From: Nitrosomonadales bacterium
GTDB lineage: Bacteria > Pseudomonadota > Gammaproteobacteria > Burkholderiales > Nitrosomonadaceae
Reading direction: 5' to 3'
Length of the DNA stretch: 64,000 bases
NCBI GenBank assembly: GCA_009886095.1
Contig: VFJL01000065.1
Coordinates: 1 to 64,000 of the forward strand
This document shows positions 8,047-16,465 of the stretch, one piece after another. The position numbers and the translations under genes were made by a program. Numbering within the stretch: position 1 is the stretch's first letter; every line of letters begins with the position of its first letter. The notes under the pieces were generated by a model. It was not told the DNA's origin and did not search any database. It saw only the letters and a program-made list of their open reading frames with translations.

Positions 8047-8183
8047 TTGTAAAAAGCGGTAAATTAAACAGGGAGTGGATTCAAATCTGAAGTACAGCAG
8101 AGTTACAGTCAAAACCTTTCCTGTTGATGCCGACTGAGTATTCAGAAAGTATTTTCTCTTTTACATCCTGAGCGACTCGGTGC

Positions 8184-8840
8184 CTACGAGATATTTCCCA
8201 CACCGGGAGTGTAGCTGGCGCTGATGACGTTATTGCTGATGAGCGTGTCGCACTGCACCACTCCGCTGAACTTTGATATGCCGGCATTCACGCTGACTGC
8301 GCCTGAATTAATCTCAATCTGGCTGGCATTAATAGTAACTTTCGCGCTGGCGCTTACTATGATGCCGCTTGCCCCGAGCTTCACTGAATTGCCGTTGCTA
8401 TCCGTAATCTCGATTGAGCCAGGACCATCCTTGAGCGTGATTTTTTGGCCACCAGGCGTCTCGACAATAAAATTCTCTTGGCCGCTCTGATCGTCCAGAG
8501 TGATCTTCACGCCATTGCGGGAACACAGAAGTTTTTTGTTATTGCTCGCATTCATTGTCTCCGGCGGCGGGTTACTGCCGCTCCACAGGCAACCAATGAC
8601 ATAAGGCCGCCTCATATCGCCAGCTTCAAATGCAACCAGAACTTCGTCGTTCACATCAGGGATAAACCATGTCCCCTGATTTTTGCCAGCCATTAAGGTA
8701 GCAATACGGGCCCATATTTCGTAGCCGTGCTGGCCAGACGCTGCGTCTACCTGTGGAAGCCGCACCTTTACGCGTCCAAGGTTATCGGGATCAACATTAT
8801 CAATCACGACTGCCGGGAGCACTCCATTAAGCTGTCTCAT
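8184..8840 (-). CDS. Baseplate spike protein (gpV/VgrG-like)
   Basis: A 218-aa protein from the ATG at 8840; an in-frame GTG at 8852 would add four residues. The N-terminal OB-fold has VVIDNVDPDNLGRVKVRLPQV, the gp5/VgrG N-terminal motif, and later DEVLVAFEAGDMRRPYVIGCLWSG. The remainder is a beta-helix-like repeat (SRNGVKITLDDQSG, TPGGQKITLKDG, DSNGNSVKLGASGI, NASQIEINSGAVSV), expected for the trimeric spike at the tube tip. Its length matches phage P2 gpV and is shorter than the full Pvc8 spike. It is on the same strand as sheath and tube but separated by a decayed gene. Confidence 0.85.
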   Translation of the reverse strand: MRQLNGVLPAVVIDNVDPDNLGRVKVRLPQVDAASGQHGYEIWARIATLMAGKNQGTWFIPDVNDEVLVAFEAGDMRRPYVIGCLWSGSNPPPETMNASNNKKLLCSRNGVKITLDDQSGQENFIVETPGGQKITLKDGPGSIEITDSNGNSVKLGASGIIVSASAKVTINASQIEINSGAVSVNAGISKFSGVVQCDTLISNNVISASYTPGVGNIS

Positions 8841-8852
8841 ACATCCATCCAC

Positions 8853-9153
8853 TTAGGCCCAACAGTTATTAATCGGAGCCGCCGGTCCGTCACGGCTGAC
8901 AAGTTTTTTAATGCAACAAGGGCACTCATTCTCCCCGTGCGCCAGCATTATGGCAACCCCAAAAGCTATCAGGCTATCAGCCCATAGCTCCGCTGCTTTA
9001 GTTAGTTGAATATAAGGAATAAACCGGTGTTTCCTTAAGTGCTTTGATGAAGGCTTCGTATTATTTGAATGCTCTTGAGTTGACACCAGCATAATGAGTG
9101 CTGAACTGAAGCAGCCATAACGGCAAACTTGCCTTTTAATTGGGCCTGATAAG
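8853..9153. other. Intergenic stretch, no gene recognised
   Basis: About 300 bp between the spike gene and an MFS transporter. Short open frames are present, but none has a ribosome site, recognisable motif or coding character. No clear hairpin terminator was seen. Confidence 0.5.
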
Positions 9154-10467
9154 TCAAAAAACTTCTTCGCTGTGCAATGCCGCCTGACGACCACGGCGCA
9201 CATTCACGCTCATTAATATTATTAAGCCAATAATAAAATAGCCACCCGTGACCAACATCGCAAGACGGTGATCCCCGCGCGAAATCCAGCTTACCAGCCC
9301 ATATGTAACGGGGCCAAGTATCGACGACAGCTTTACAGCCAGGCCCCATAGCCCAAAAAATTCTGCACGGCGGGAAGCGGGGCTGAAGAAACCAACTAGC
9401 GCCCGTCCGGCAGACTGAGATGCGCCAAGGCACAAACCAGCGATATTGGCAGCTAGCCAGAACATGGCACGATCTTCTGCAGCCCAAGCCAGCAACACCA
9501 TAATGATCCAGCCAACCAGGGTTAGCGCAATGGTGGGGATATGGCCGATTCTGTCCTGGATGCTGCCAAATGCGAATGCACCCAGCGCTGCGGTGATGTT
9601 GACAAGAAATACTAGCAGCATGGTATCGCTTGTATCAAAACCCATTACCTGCTGAGCATATATTGCCGCCAGTATAATTACCGTCTGGATACCCGCTTGA
9701 TAGAACACAAGACAGGCAAGGAAGCGCATCAGGTCGCGGTAGCTACCTGCATGCTTAAGTGTACCGGCCAACCGCGCGATTGACTGACGCACCACGCGCT
9801 GCCCAGCCAGATGTGGCTGTGGCTGCGCTCGTTCCTTCAGATAAAGAAAAGTTGGAATGCTCGACACAGCGAACAGAACGGCGGTTATCAGCATAGTTAC
9901 AGGTACAAACTGCTCAGCCTGTTGTCCCTGTCCTTGCGCCCAGGTTACATATATAAGCGAGCAACCCAGGCTGACCAGGCCCCCAATATAGCCCAAACAC
10001 CAGCCCCAGCCTGATACCCTTCCTAATGCTTCGCCAGGTGCCAATTCCGGCAAGAAAGCGGCAATCAGATTCTCTCCGCTACCAAAAAAGAAATTGGTGA
10101 GAACTATGAGTACTACTGCCAACCACAAATCACCCGGCCCGACGAAAGAAAGCAATGCCGTAAATCCGACGCAGCCAACGGTAGTCAGGAAAAGTAAACG
10201 CTTCTTTGCCGCATGGGTGTCGGCATACGCACCCAATACCGGTGCAGTCAGAATGATAAGCGCATATGAGGCCGCCAATGCCAGGGTCCAGGCAAGTGTT
10301 GCCCACTCTTGATTGCCCGCTACTACTGCAACAAAATAAGCGTTGAAAATCGCGGTGATGACAACCGTGGTATAGCCAGAATTGGCAAAATCGAACATCG
10401 CCCACGCCCAGACTTCTCGTCGACTCACATCGGCAGCGAGGTATTCTGGTTTGTCGTGTGGAGTCAT
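9154..10467 (-). CDS. MFS transporter, UMF1 family
   Basis: A 437-aa membrane protein with about 12 hydrophobic segments. The opening WAWAMFDFANSGYTTVVITAIFNAYFV is the diagnostic start of the UMF1/Atg22-like branch of the major facilitator superfamily. The first cytoplasmic loop GAYADTHAAKKRLL and the second-half loop FGSIQDRIGHIP are conserved elements. LGASQSAGRALVGFFSP near residue 350 also fits. The substrate is unknown; related eukaryotic vacuolar proteins export amino acids. It appears monocistronic, and the 294 bp upstream contain part of a dispersed repeat. Confidence 0.85.
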   Translation of the reverse strand: MTPHDKPEYLAADVSRREVWAWAMFDFANSGYTTVVITAIFNAYFVAVVAGNQEWATLAWTLALAASYALIILTAPVLGAYADTHAAKKRLLFLTTVGCVGFTALLSFVGPGDLWLAVVLIVLTNFFFGSGENLIAAFLPELAPGEALGRVSGWGWCLGYIGGLVSLGCSLIYVTWAQGQGQQAEQFVPVTMLITAVLFAVSSIPTFLYLKERAQPQPHLAGQRVVRQSIARLAGTLKHAGSYRDLMRFLACLVFYQAGIQTVIILAAIYAQQVMGFDTSDTMLLVFLVNITAALGAFAFGSIQDRIGHIPTIALTLVGWIIMVLLAWAAEDRAMFWLAANIAGLCLGASQSAGRALVGFFSPASRRAEFFGLWGLAVKLSSILGPVTYGLVSWISRGDHRLAMLVTGGYFIIGLIILMSVNVRRGRQAALHSEEVF

Positions 10468-10601
10468 GGAGAGCAGCTTTTATTTGTTGAGCTTCCCTCG
10501 GGCCTTGTTTGCCAACGGGCATGTCTCATGCTATCAGTTTTTCACCACACTGAACGCTGATCCATTTTTTGGGGCTGCCGCCAGCGATTCATAACCGGGG
10601 G

Positions 10602-10669
10602 GAACGCATTATCTGCAGCGTTCGTTTGTCATCGCCTCGTTTCACTTTCGAACTGAAATAAGAGAAACT
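10602..10669 (+). repeat. Dispersed repeat segment shared with 45447-45513
   Basis: The segment around CATCGCCTCGTTTCACTTTC, with its flanks, matches 45447-45513 (GAACGCGCTGTC..., CATCGCCTAGTTTCATTTTC) at most positions across about 68 bp. The second copy is nested in a long variant of the MITE-like repeat, so this may be the internal part of the same family. No gene is seen in 10468-10761. Confidence 0.5.
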
Positions 10670-10761
10670 GTTAGCGAAGCAACCCGGTGGAAAATCAAAC
10701 CTGTGGAGACTAACGCATGTCCCTGAGACAGATAGTCTGGATGTGAAAATTTAATGCGTGT

Positions 10762-12273
10762 CTACCCCAAGAATAATTTATATGCCGGATTCTTACTTTC
10801 ATCCCAGTAACGGTAGCCAAGTTGGTCGAGAAACGCCCTGAACTCTGTTTTCTCTCCGGGTGGCACTTCCATGCCCACCAGTACGCGGCCATAGTCGGTT
10901 CCATGGTTGCGGTAGTGGAACAGGCTAATATTCCAGTGATGGCTCATGCTGTCCAGGAATTTCATCAGTGCGCCGGGACGATCAGGAAACTCGAAGCGGT
11001 AAAGAATCTCATTCTTTACTCCGTGGGCACGCCCCCCCACCAGATGGCGCACATGTAGTTTCGCCATTTCATTATCACTGAAATCTTCAGCATGCAGGCC
11101 ACTTTTCTCCAGGCTCTTGATCAGCTTTACCGCCTCATCACGGTTGCGCACCGATACGCCGACAAATACATGCGCCTCTTTCGGGTCGGCGTAGCGGTAG
11201 TTGAATTCCGTGATACTTTTTGTCCCCAACATGGCGCAGAATTTCTTGAAACTGCCAGGCTCTTCAGGAATGCTCACCGACATCACCGCTTCGCGCTGCT
11301 CGCCCAGTTCCGCCCGTTCAGAAACATGTCGCAGGCGATCAAAATTCATGTTGGCACCAGAGGCAATCGCCACTAGCGTTTTGCCACGAATTTTCTCGCG
11401 TTTGGCATAAGACTTGGCACCGGCGATGGAGAGGGCGCCAGCAGGCTCCAGAATAGCGCGAGTGTCTTCGAACACGTCCTTGATTGCAGCGCAGATGGCA
11501 TCAGTGTCCACCAGGATGATCTCATCCACCAGATCGCGGCACAGGCGAAAGGTTTCTTCGCCCACCTGCTTCACCGCCACGCCGTCCGCAAACAGCCCCA
11601 CTTGGGCAAGCTTGATGCGATGCCCTTCCTGTAGCGACCGGTACATAGAATCGGCATCGACTGGTTCGACCCCGATAATTTTGACTCTTGGGTACAACCT
11701 TTTCACGTATGCGGCGATGCCGGAAATAAGCCCGCCACCCCCCACTGGCACAAATATGGCGTGGATGGTTCCAGTGTGCTGACGCAGAATTTCCATGCCA
11801 ATGGTGCCCTGTCCCGCGATGATGTCAGGATCATCATAAGGGTGTACAAAAGTGGCATGTTCCTCAGCTACAAGTTTTAGTGCTTGCGTATAGGCTTCAT
11901 CATAGACATCGCCGTGCAGCAGCACGGTTGCGCCACGCGACTCAACCGCCTGTATCTTGATTTGCGGTGTGGTGACGGGCATCACAATAGTAGCGCGGCA
12001 ATTAAGTCGCTGTGCCGCCAGCGCCACCCCCTGCGCATGGTTGCCCGCAGAAGCTGTCACTACGCCACGCTTGAGCATGGCTGGTGAAAGTTTGACCATT
12101 TTGTTGTAGGCCCCACGCAATTTGAATGAGAACACCTGCTGCATGTCCTCGCGCTTCAGCAACAATCGGTTATGCATGCGCGCAGACAAATTGGGAACAA
12201 ACTCCAAGGGGGTTTCTACCGCAACATCATAAACCTGAGCGGTGAGGATTCTTTCGAGATAATCGTTTTTCAT
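10762..12273 (-). CDS. ilvA: Threonine ammonia-lyase, biosynthetic
   Basis: A 503-aa PLP enzyme from the ATG at 12273 (MKNDYLERIL); an in-frame ATG 24 nt upstream is less like the family. It deaminates threonine to 2-oxobutanoate, the committed step to isoleucine. The catalytic Lys is in SFKLRGAYNKM (about residue 51). SAGNHAQGVAL and the PLP phosphate loop PVGGGGLISG follow. The C-terminal third holds two ACT-like regulatory domains (VSIPEEPGSFKKFC and FRFEFPDRPGALMKFLD), expected for isoleucine/valine allosteric control, so this is the long biosynthetic form. It is transcribed alone. Confidence 0.94.
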   Translation of the reverse strand: MKNDYLERILTAQVYDVAVETPLEFVPNLSARMHNRLLLKREDMQQVFSFKLRGAYNKMVKLSPAMLKRGVVTASAGNHAQGVALAAQRLNCRATIVMPVTTPQIKIQAVESRGATVLLHGDVYDEAYTQALKLVAEEHATFVHPYDDPDIIAGQGTIGMEILRQHTGTIHAIFVPVGGGGLISGIAAYVKRLYPRVKIIGVEPVDADSMYRSLQEGHRIKLAQVGLFADGVAVKQVGEETFRLCRDLVDEIILVDTDAICAAIKDVFEDTRAILEPAGALSIAGAKSYAKREKIRGKTLVAIASGANMNFDRLRHVSERAELGEQREAVMSVSIPEEPGSFKKFCAMLGTKSITEFNYRYADPKEAHVFVGVSVRNRDEAVKLIKSLEKSGLHAEDFSDNEMAKLHVRHLVGGRAHGVKNEILYRFEFPDRPGALMKFLDSMSHHWNISLFHYRNHGTDYGRVLVGMEVPPGEKTEFRAFLDQLGYRYWDESKNPAYKLFLG

Positions 12274-12297
12274 CGGGGTGCACACTTGAAGAGTCAT

Positions 12298-12777
12298 AAG
12301 TTGAGGTGAATTCTAGCAGCCTGTTGGACTGAAGGTTGAGATTTGGTGGCAAACCGGCGAAGCGAACTGGGTTTTCATAATAACCGAGCTTTAGAGATGC
12401 CCAATAGAGTTGCGGCTGGAACGGATTCTTGCCTACTCATGCAGACGTCAAGGTAGGTATCCGCTTCGCACTCCAAGCCAACGCCACCAAATTCCATTGG
12501 TCTCTAATCTCTTGCGAGAAGCTCCATGATCAGCGCATTTCATTATTGGCCGGTCAAATCTGACAGGCTGCCAAGGCTTGCTGGTTGATCCACTCTGAAT
12601 TACCCGATTCGTTGTCAGATATGGGTTTTCGTGATTTATGACTTCAAGCGCTGATTATCCTTAATTTTTTAGCATTATTTTATGGACATTTCATAGACAA
12701 TAGGTTATTTTCGGGCTGAATGTCCATTCTAGTTTTAGTGTTTCCGTCCAATTCTTAATTTGAAGGGAGTTACGAAA
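12298..12777. other. Intergenic region between ilvA and porin
   Basis: About 480 bp without a supportable gene. The part just before the porin is AT-rich (around 12655-12760) and probably carries its promoter. The ribosome site AAGGGAG is at 12763-12769. The string TTTAGAGATGCCC near 12390 is faintly like the ends of the MITE-like repeat, too short to call. Confidence 0.5.
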
Positions 12778-14166
12778 ATGCAACGAAAGCCAGATCGCAG
12801 GAATCGGATGGCAATTATCGCAGCAGGTGGGTTGCTGTCTTTTTCCATGGGTGCGACCAGTTTGCAAGCGAACGCCAGCCTGAATAACCTCATCATGCCG
12901 AAACTCTTCAAGGATAAGGGCATAGAGGTTGGCGGCTGGGTGAATGGCGGGGCGACTTTTAACCCGAGTCACTCGACCAACGGATACAATGGACCGGTCA
13001 CTTTTGGTGATCGCGCCAATCAAGCTCAGATGAATCAGTTTAATATATTTTTGCAGCGCGCTGTGGTGTCGGAAGGCAAGTCGTGGGATCTGGGTTTTCG
13101 GGCAGATTTCATGTTCGGCACGGACTCTATTTTTACTCAGGCTTACGGTAATCCTGCATACGATGTAAACAGTGGGGCTGCGATGCCGAATAGGGGTACT
13201 TGGGATCTTGATTTGTGCTGTAACTCCAGTCGCAGCTACGGCATCGCTCTGCCGCAGGCTTTTGTCGAGGTGTATGCGCCGATCGGTAGGGGCCTCAACG
13301 TCAAGGTTGGCCATTTTTATACGCCGATCGGTTATGAGTCGGTTCCGGCGCCTAACAACTTCTTCTACAGCCATGCCTACACCATGCAGTACGGTGAACC
13401 GTTTACCCACACCGGCGTGTTGACTAACTATACGATCAACAAGAATTTGACGTTCATGAGTGGCGGTACCACCGGCAGCGGTACCGGTGGCTGGGATGGC
13501 AATTTTAACAGGCAGATGGATAACTGGGGCGGTATCGGCGGCCTCACCTGGACTAGCGACGACAAGAGAAGTTCAGCCAATATCAGCGGTACCGGCAGTA
13601 CGACTTCGTCGCGCAGCAACAATTTCTGGGGTATGTACAGCATCGTGCTGAAGCATATGATTACCCCTAAGACACATTTTATTTTGCAGCATGATCATGG
13701 TTACGCTGACGGAGTCTTAATAGCCAACAACACCATGAGTGTGACCAAAGAAGCTCAATGGTATGGCATCAACACGCATATGTACTATGACGTCCTGCCC
13801 GATTTCTCGGTCGGTGTGCGCGGCGAATGGTTCCGTGATCGGGATGGCTTTCGTGTTTGGAATCCAGGCCGGGTATCCGCTGCCACCAATATTGTCAATG
13901 GCATAGGTAGTAGCTATGCGGTTCCAGGGGGACAACCCCTGGCTTTAAGTCAGCCCGCCGATTACTATGCAGTCACCATAGGTGCGAACTGGAAGCCGGC
14001 GAAAAGGATGAAGATTGAGTCGAAAGCGCTACAGCAATTTAATGTTCGCCCGAACATCCGTTATGACCGGGCGGATGGGCTTAACAACGTGGCCTACATG
14101 CCCTTCGGTGGCGGCACCTCCAAGGATCAGGTCCTGTTCTCGATGGACTTTATGCTGCCATTCTGA
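12778..14166 (+). CDS. Outer membrane beta-barrel porin
   Basis: A 462-aa protein from the ATG at 12778, placed 8 nt after AAGGGAG; an in-frame TTG at 12760 would overlap that ribosome site. A signal peptide is clear: basic start MQRKPDRRNR, hydrophobic core MAIIAAGGLLSFSMGATS, cleavage near LQANA. The mature part is rich in Gly, Asn and alternating aromatic residues, as in barrel strands, and ends in Phe (SMDFMLPF), the terminal residue recognised by the BAM complex. Conserved stretches include VEVYAPIGRGLNVKVGHFYTPIGYESVPAPNN. It resembles OmpL-like/BBP2 family porins. The substrate is unknown. A terminator follows closely. Confidence 0.8.
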   Translation: MQRKPDRRNRMAIIAAGGLLSFSMGATSLQANASLNNLIMPKLFKDKGIEVGGWVNGGATFNPSHSTNGYNGPVTFGDRANQAQMNQFNIFLQRAVVSEGKSWDLGFRADFMFGTDSIFTQAYGNPAYDVNSGAAMPNRGTWDLDLCCNSSRSYGIALPQAFVEVYAPIGRGLNVKVGHFYTPIGYESVPAPNNFFYSHAYTMQYGEPFTHTGVLTNYTINKNLTFMSGGTTGSGTGGWDGNFNRQMDNWGGIGGLTWTSDDKRSSANISGTGSTTSSRSNNFWGMYSIVLKHMITPKTHFILQHDHGYADGVLIANNTMSVTKEAQWYGINTHMYYDVLPDFSVGVRGEWFRDRDGFRVWNPGRVSAATNIVNGIGSSYAVPGGQPLALSQPADYYAVTIGANWKPAKRMKIESKALQQFNVRPNIRYDRADGLNNVAYMPFGGGTSKDQVLFSMDFMLPF

Positions 14167-14193
14167 TCCGGCAATCTGCGGGAAGCAGTAGTG

Positions 14194-14230
14194 AACGCCA
14201 GCCGGGTTGATAGGCTGGCGTTTCTCTTTT
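14194..14230 (+). terminator. Rho-independent terminator after porin gene
   Basis: The stem AACGCCAGCC (14194-14203) pairs with GGCTGGCGTT (14213-14222) across a 9-nt loop and is followed by a T-rich tract (TCTCTTTT). Confidence 0.85.
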
Positions 14231-14261
14231 CTTTTCGGCTGGCCGCTCCCAAATCATTTGC

Positions 14262-14723
14262 TCAGCCGGTCTGTCTGCACAATTGCGACACCATTCTTAC
14301 GTGGGGGATACCCGCGTCGATGAACTCTTCCCCCACCGTCCGGAAACCAAATTTTGTGTAAAACCCGACGGCATAAGTCTGCGCATTTACAACTGCCAGA
14401 CACAGATGCTGTTTCTTCGCTTCCTCCAATAGCCGTTGCAGCAACACACCCCCTACACCGTGGCTGCGCCATTCTCTGAGTACTGCCATGCGTCCGATAT
14501 GACCATCCGGCAACAGTCGTGCTGTGCCGATGGGCTTTCCTGTCGAATCTACCGCCAATATATGCAAGCAATCTGCATCAAACTCATCCCATTCCAGTTC
14601 GACAGGAACATGCTGCTCGTGAATGAACACTGTTTCACGAATGGCGCGCAATGCCGGGCCATTGTCTTGCCAATTTGCGATGTGCACAGTAAAGGGTGCC
14701 TCTAAAAATCCAGATTTCGTCAC
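14262..14723 (-). CDS. GNAT family N-acetyltransferase
   Basis: A 153-aa protein as translated from the GTG at 14723. The acetyl-CoA-binding motif A is HIGRMAVLREWRSHGVGGVLLQRLLEEAKK (about residues 75-104), with the RxxGxG/A pyrophosphate loop. AQTYAVGFYTKFGFRTVGEEFIDAGIPHVRM near the C-terminus fits the YjcF/ElaA-like branch. The substrate is unknown. The first ~12 residues (TKSGFLEAP) come from the inverted end of an inserted repeat (14694-14709). The native start was probably the in-frame GTG near 14687 (VHIANWQD) or a lost upstream codon, so the annotated N-terminus may be artificial. Confidence 0.8.
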   Translation of the reverse strand: MTKSGFLEAPFTVHIANWQDNGPALRAIRETVFIHEQHVPVELEWDEFDADCLHILAVDSTGKPIGTARLLPDGHIGRMAVLREWRSHGVGGVLLQRLLEEAKKQHLCLAVVNAQTYAVGFYTKFGFRTVGEEFIDAGIPHVRMVSQLCRQTG

Positions 14724-14834
14724 AATACTTCGTCGCTCACAAAAAATGTTTCCTTACAGATCCATCATATGCTGCGTCTACATTTTTTGTTCCCGCCTCA
14801 TCTTGTTTAGAACTTTGAATTTTTAGAGGCACCC
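14694..14834. mobile_element. MITE-like element with 16-bp inverted ends, copy A
   Basis: A 141-bp unit with perfect 16-bp terminal inverted repeats: GGGTGCCTCTAAAAAT at 14694-14709 and its reverse complement at 14819-14834. It has no coding capacity. Nearly the whole unit is repeated at about 51441-51576, and parts recur at 45341-45590, 49066-49146, 44345-44374 and, inverted, 21067-21113. The small size, inverted ends and multiple diverged copies are typical of non-autonomous miniature elements. No parent transposase is in the window. Confidence 0.75.
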
Positions 14835-14941
14835 CAAACGATTTCACGCGATTCTCCAGGAAGCTGATACTTGATGATAATCAGGAAATAGTGATAGGCT
14901 TGATAATACTTGTTCACTGGATTTATATGAAGGGAGGCAGT

Positions 14942-15277
14942 ATGAAAATTCGCTACAAATCACTTGCTCTGGTCGTGGCACTAGGCAGCATCCTATCTAT
15001 CAGCGCTTGCCAGAAGTTCGGGGAAGGAACACATGAAACCTGGGTAGTTCCACCGGAAAAAGGGGTGGTGACCGACAACACCCTGACCGCCACGGTGAAA
15101 GCCGCGCTGCTGGCCGATCCGGAACTTAGGGGGCTGGATTTGCGGGTCGAGGTGCACAACGGTGAAATCATGCTGAGCGGTTTGGCGAGTAACCAGAGCC
15201 AGATAGACCGTGCCAACACACTCGCCTGGCTGGCGGAAGGCGTCAAAAAAGTGGATAACCGGATGAGTAGCAAGTGA
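14942..15277 (+). CDS. BON-domain lipoprotein
   Basis: A 111-aa protein from the ATG at 14942, preceded by GGGAGG; an in-frame upstream ATG lacks a site. A lipoprotein signal peptide ends in the lipobox LSISAC, with the lipidated Cys near residue 21. The mature part is a single BON domain: DNTLTATVKAALLADPELRGLDLRVEVHNGEIMLSGLASNQSQIDRA...VKKVDNRM. BON proteins (OsmY-, DolP-like) bind phospholipid surfaces in the periplasm and support envelope integrity. It appears to be transcribed alone. Confidence 0.85.
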   Translation: MKIRYKSLALVVALGSILSISACQKFGEGTHETWVVPPEKGVVTDNTLTATVKAALLADPELRGLDLRVEVHNGEIMLSGLASNQSQIDRANTLAWLAEGVKKVDNRMSSK

Positions 15278-15310
15278 GGGGCAGGGGCGCAGTGGGGAAC
15301 AATCAAATAT

Positions 15311-15451
15311 TTAGCAACAGGTCGAGTTCCGTCTGTCAGAAACCTCCTCCGTCCATATGCTGTAGTACAAATAGCGGGTGCACTCGCGCAATTGGTTGAA
15401 CACCTTCGCGGATATCAGGGGAGACAGCGGCACAGCGCTGCCTTTCACGAT
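15311..15451 (-). pseudogene. Integron-integrase-like N-terminal fragment
   Basis: Read on the minus strand, this stretch encodes VPLSPLISAKVFNQLRECTRYLYYSIWTEEV, then quickly stops. It resembles the SAM-like core-binding start of integron-type and related tyrosine recombinases (…[23 protein letters not shown] in intact members). The remaining ~270 residues, including all catalytic residues, are missing. It is a recombinase relic marking past insertion activity between the BON lipoprotein and the next gene. Confidence 0.5.
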
Positions 15452-15577
15452 TTTTTAATACCGTATAGTGATCGAAAAACCAGTCCGCAAGTCGCTATTG
15501 CTGTAATTCGCGACGCCAAGTTAGGGTGCAATACTGTCTCCCTATAACAAAGTTATGTGTTTTCGTAAGGGAGTAAC

Positions 15578-16066
15578 ATGACCGAAGTCCTGTTGTTGAT
15601 CGCTGGCGCAATTGGCGGCTTCCTCGTCCATGCAGTGACGATGAAAGTCAGCTTCAAGCAACGCACCATTGATAACAAAATCAAGGTGTATGACGCGCTT
15701 ATTACGCAATGGGTGAGAATGCGGAACTTTGTCTATACCCACCAAAACCAGAACTATTCAAACAAAATAATCCAGGAATTCGACCAAATCTACGGAGAGT
15801 CACAACGGTACATTGGGGAGGCCTTTCTGGTTTGCGAAGACTCAGATCTTACAACCGACATCAATAACCTAAACGAAAGGATATATCGAACTCAATGGCA
15901 TCAACTCCCCCAAAACCAAGTAGATGTAACAATGGAACAGATAAAGACTGATGCGATCGTAGTGATATCCAGAATGAGAGAAGACATTAGGAGTAGCACT
16001 CGGTTCGAATGGCAAGACTTCGTACATATCTTTTGTGGATTATTTGGGTCCAAAAAAAGAAATTAA
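15578..16066 (+). CDS. Hypothetical membrane-anchored protein
   Basis: A 162-aa protein with one N-terminal membrane segment (LLLIAGAIGGFLVHAV, residues 5-20) and a soluble, largely helical, charged remainder (KQRTIDNKIKVYDALITQWVRMRNFVY). The ribosome site AAGGGAG is well placed. The domain may be a coiled-coil bundle facing the cytoplasm. I do not recognise the family. Its base composition is more AT-rich than the fatty-acid genes downstream, and it lies beside recombinase and gene remnants, so acquisition by transfer is plausible. Confidence 0.6.
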   Translation: MTEVLLLIAGAIGGFLVHAVTMKVSFKQRTIDNKIKVYDALITQWVRMRNFVYTHQNQNYSNKIIQEFDQIYGESQRYIGEAFLVCEDSDLTTDINNLNERIYRTQWHQLPQNQVDVTMEQIKTDAIVVISRMREDIRSSTRFEWQDFVHIFCGLFGSKKRN

Positions 16067-16175
16067 ACACAAAATTTTTTGTTTGGGCCGACGCAGTGAG
16101 ACGCCGCGTGGTTTCCTGTAAGTTTGGTGGCCAGCGCGGCTCAACAAAACGTTGGGGCTAACCGAAAGGAACGCC

Positions 16176-16280
16176 ATGAGACTTACGCTGTGTTTGCTTC
16201 TGCTTTCAATGCCGGTATCCGGCATGGCTGAGGTTTTCCGGTGCGGCGAGTCCAAAGGGGGTCGCTCACCGAAAATCTAG
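16176..16280 (+). pseudogene. Truncated small secreted protein (DUF4124-like start)
   Basis: A 34-codon open frame with ribosome site AAAGGA. The signal peptide MRLTLCLLLLSMPVSGMA is followed by EVFRCGESKGGRSPKI and a stop. The mature start EVFRC resembles DUF4124-type envelope proteins, which normally continue for 100 or more residues. No continuation was found in other frames, so it looks like a truncated relic. The rest of 16067-16465 shows no gene. Confidence 0.35.
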
Positions 16281-16465
16281 ACCGCTATGATCGCAATTCT
16301 ATAGCGAATGTGGGAGGAACCATTTGCTATGCGGGGTTTGAATATCCAAGTTAGATCGAAACTTTGCGTTCGAACACTGCCGATCATATCCCGTCCTAGC
16401 TGGTACAAGTTTAGAGTAACATGATGTAGTCACCCTCAATTCGTGCAGGAAAATTTATCTCGATT

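Noticed and set aside
8072-8097. Sequence resembling the end of the 203-bp palindromic element, near the spike gene
   Set aside because: Only about 16 of 20 bases match and there is no partner end, so it is too weak for a feature; mentioned only as a lead.
8853-9203. 116-codon minus-strand frame overlapping the MFS transporter end
   Set aside because: It has no ribosome site or recognisable motif, and its downstream part is an alternative frame of the transporter gene.
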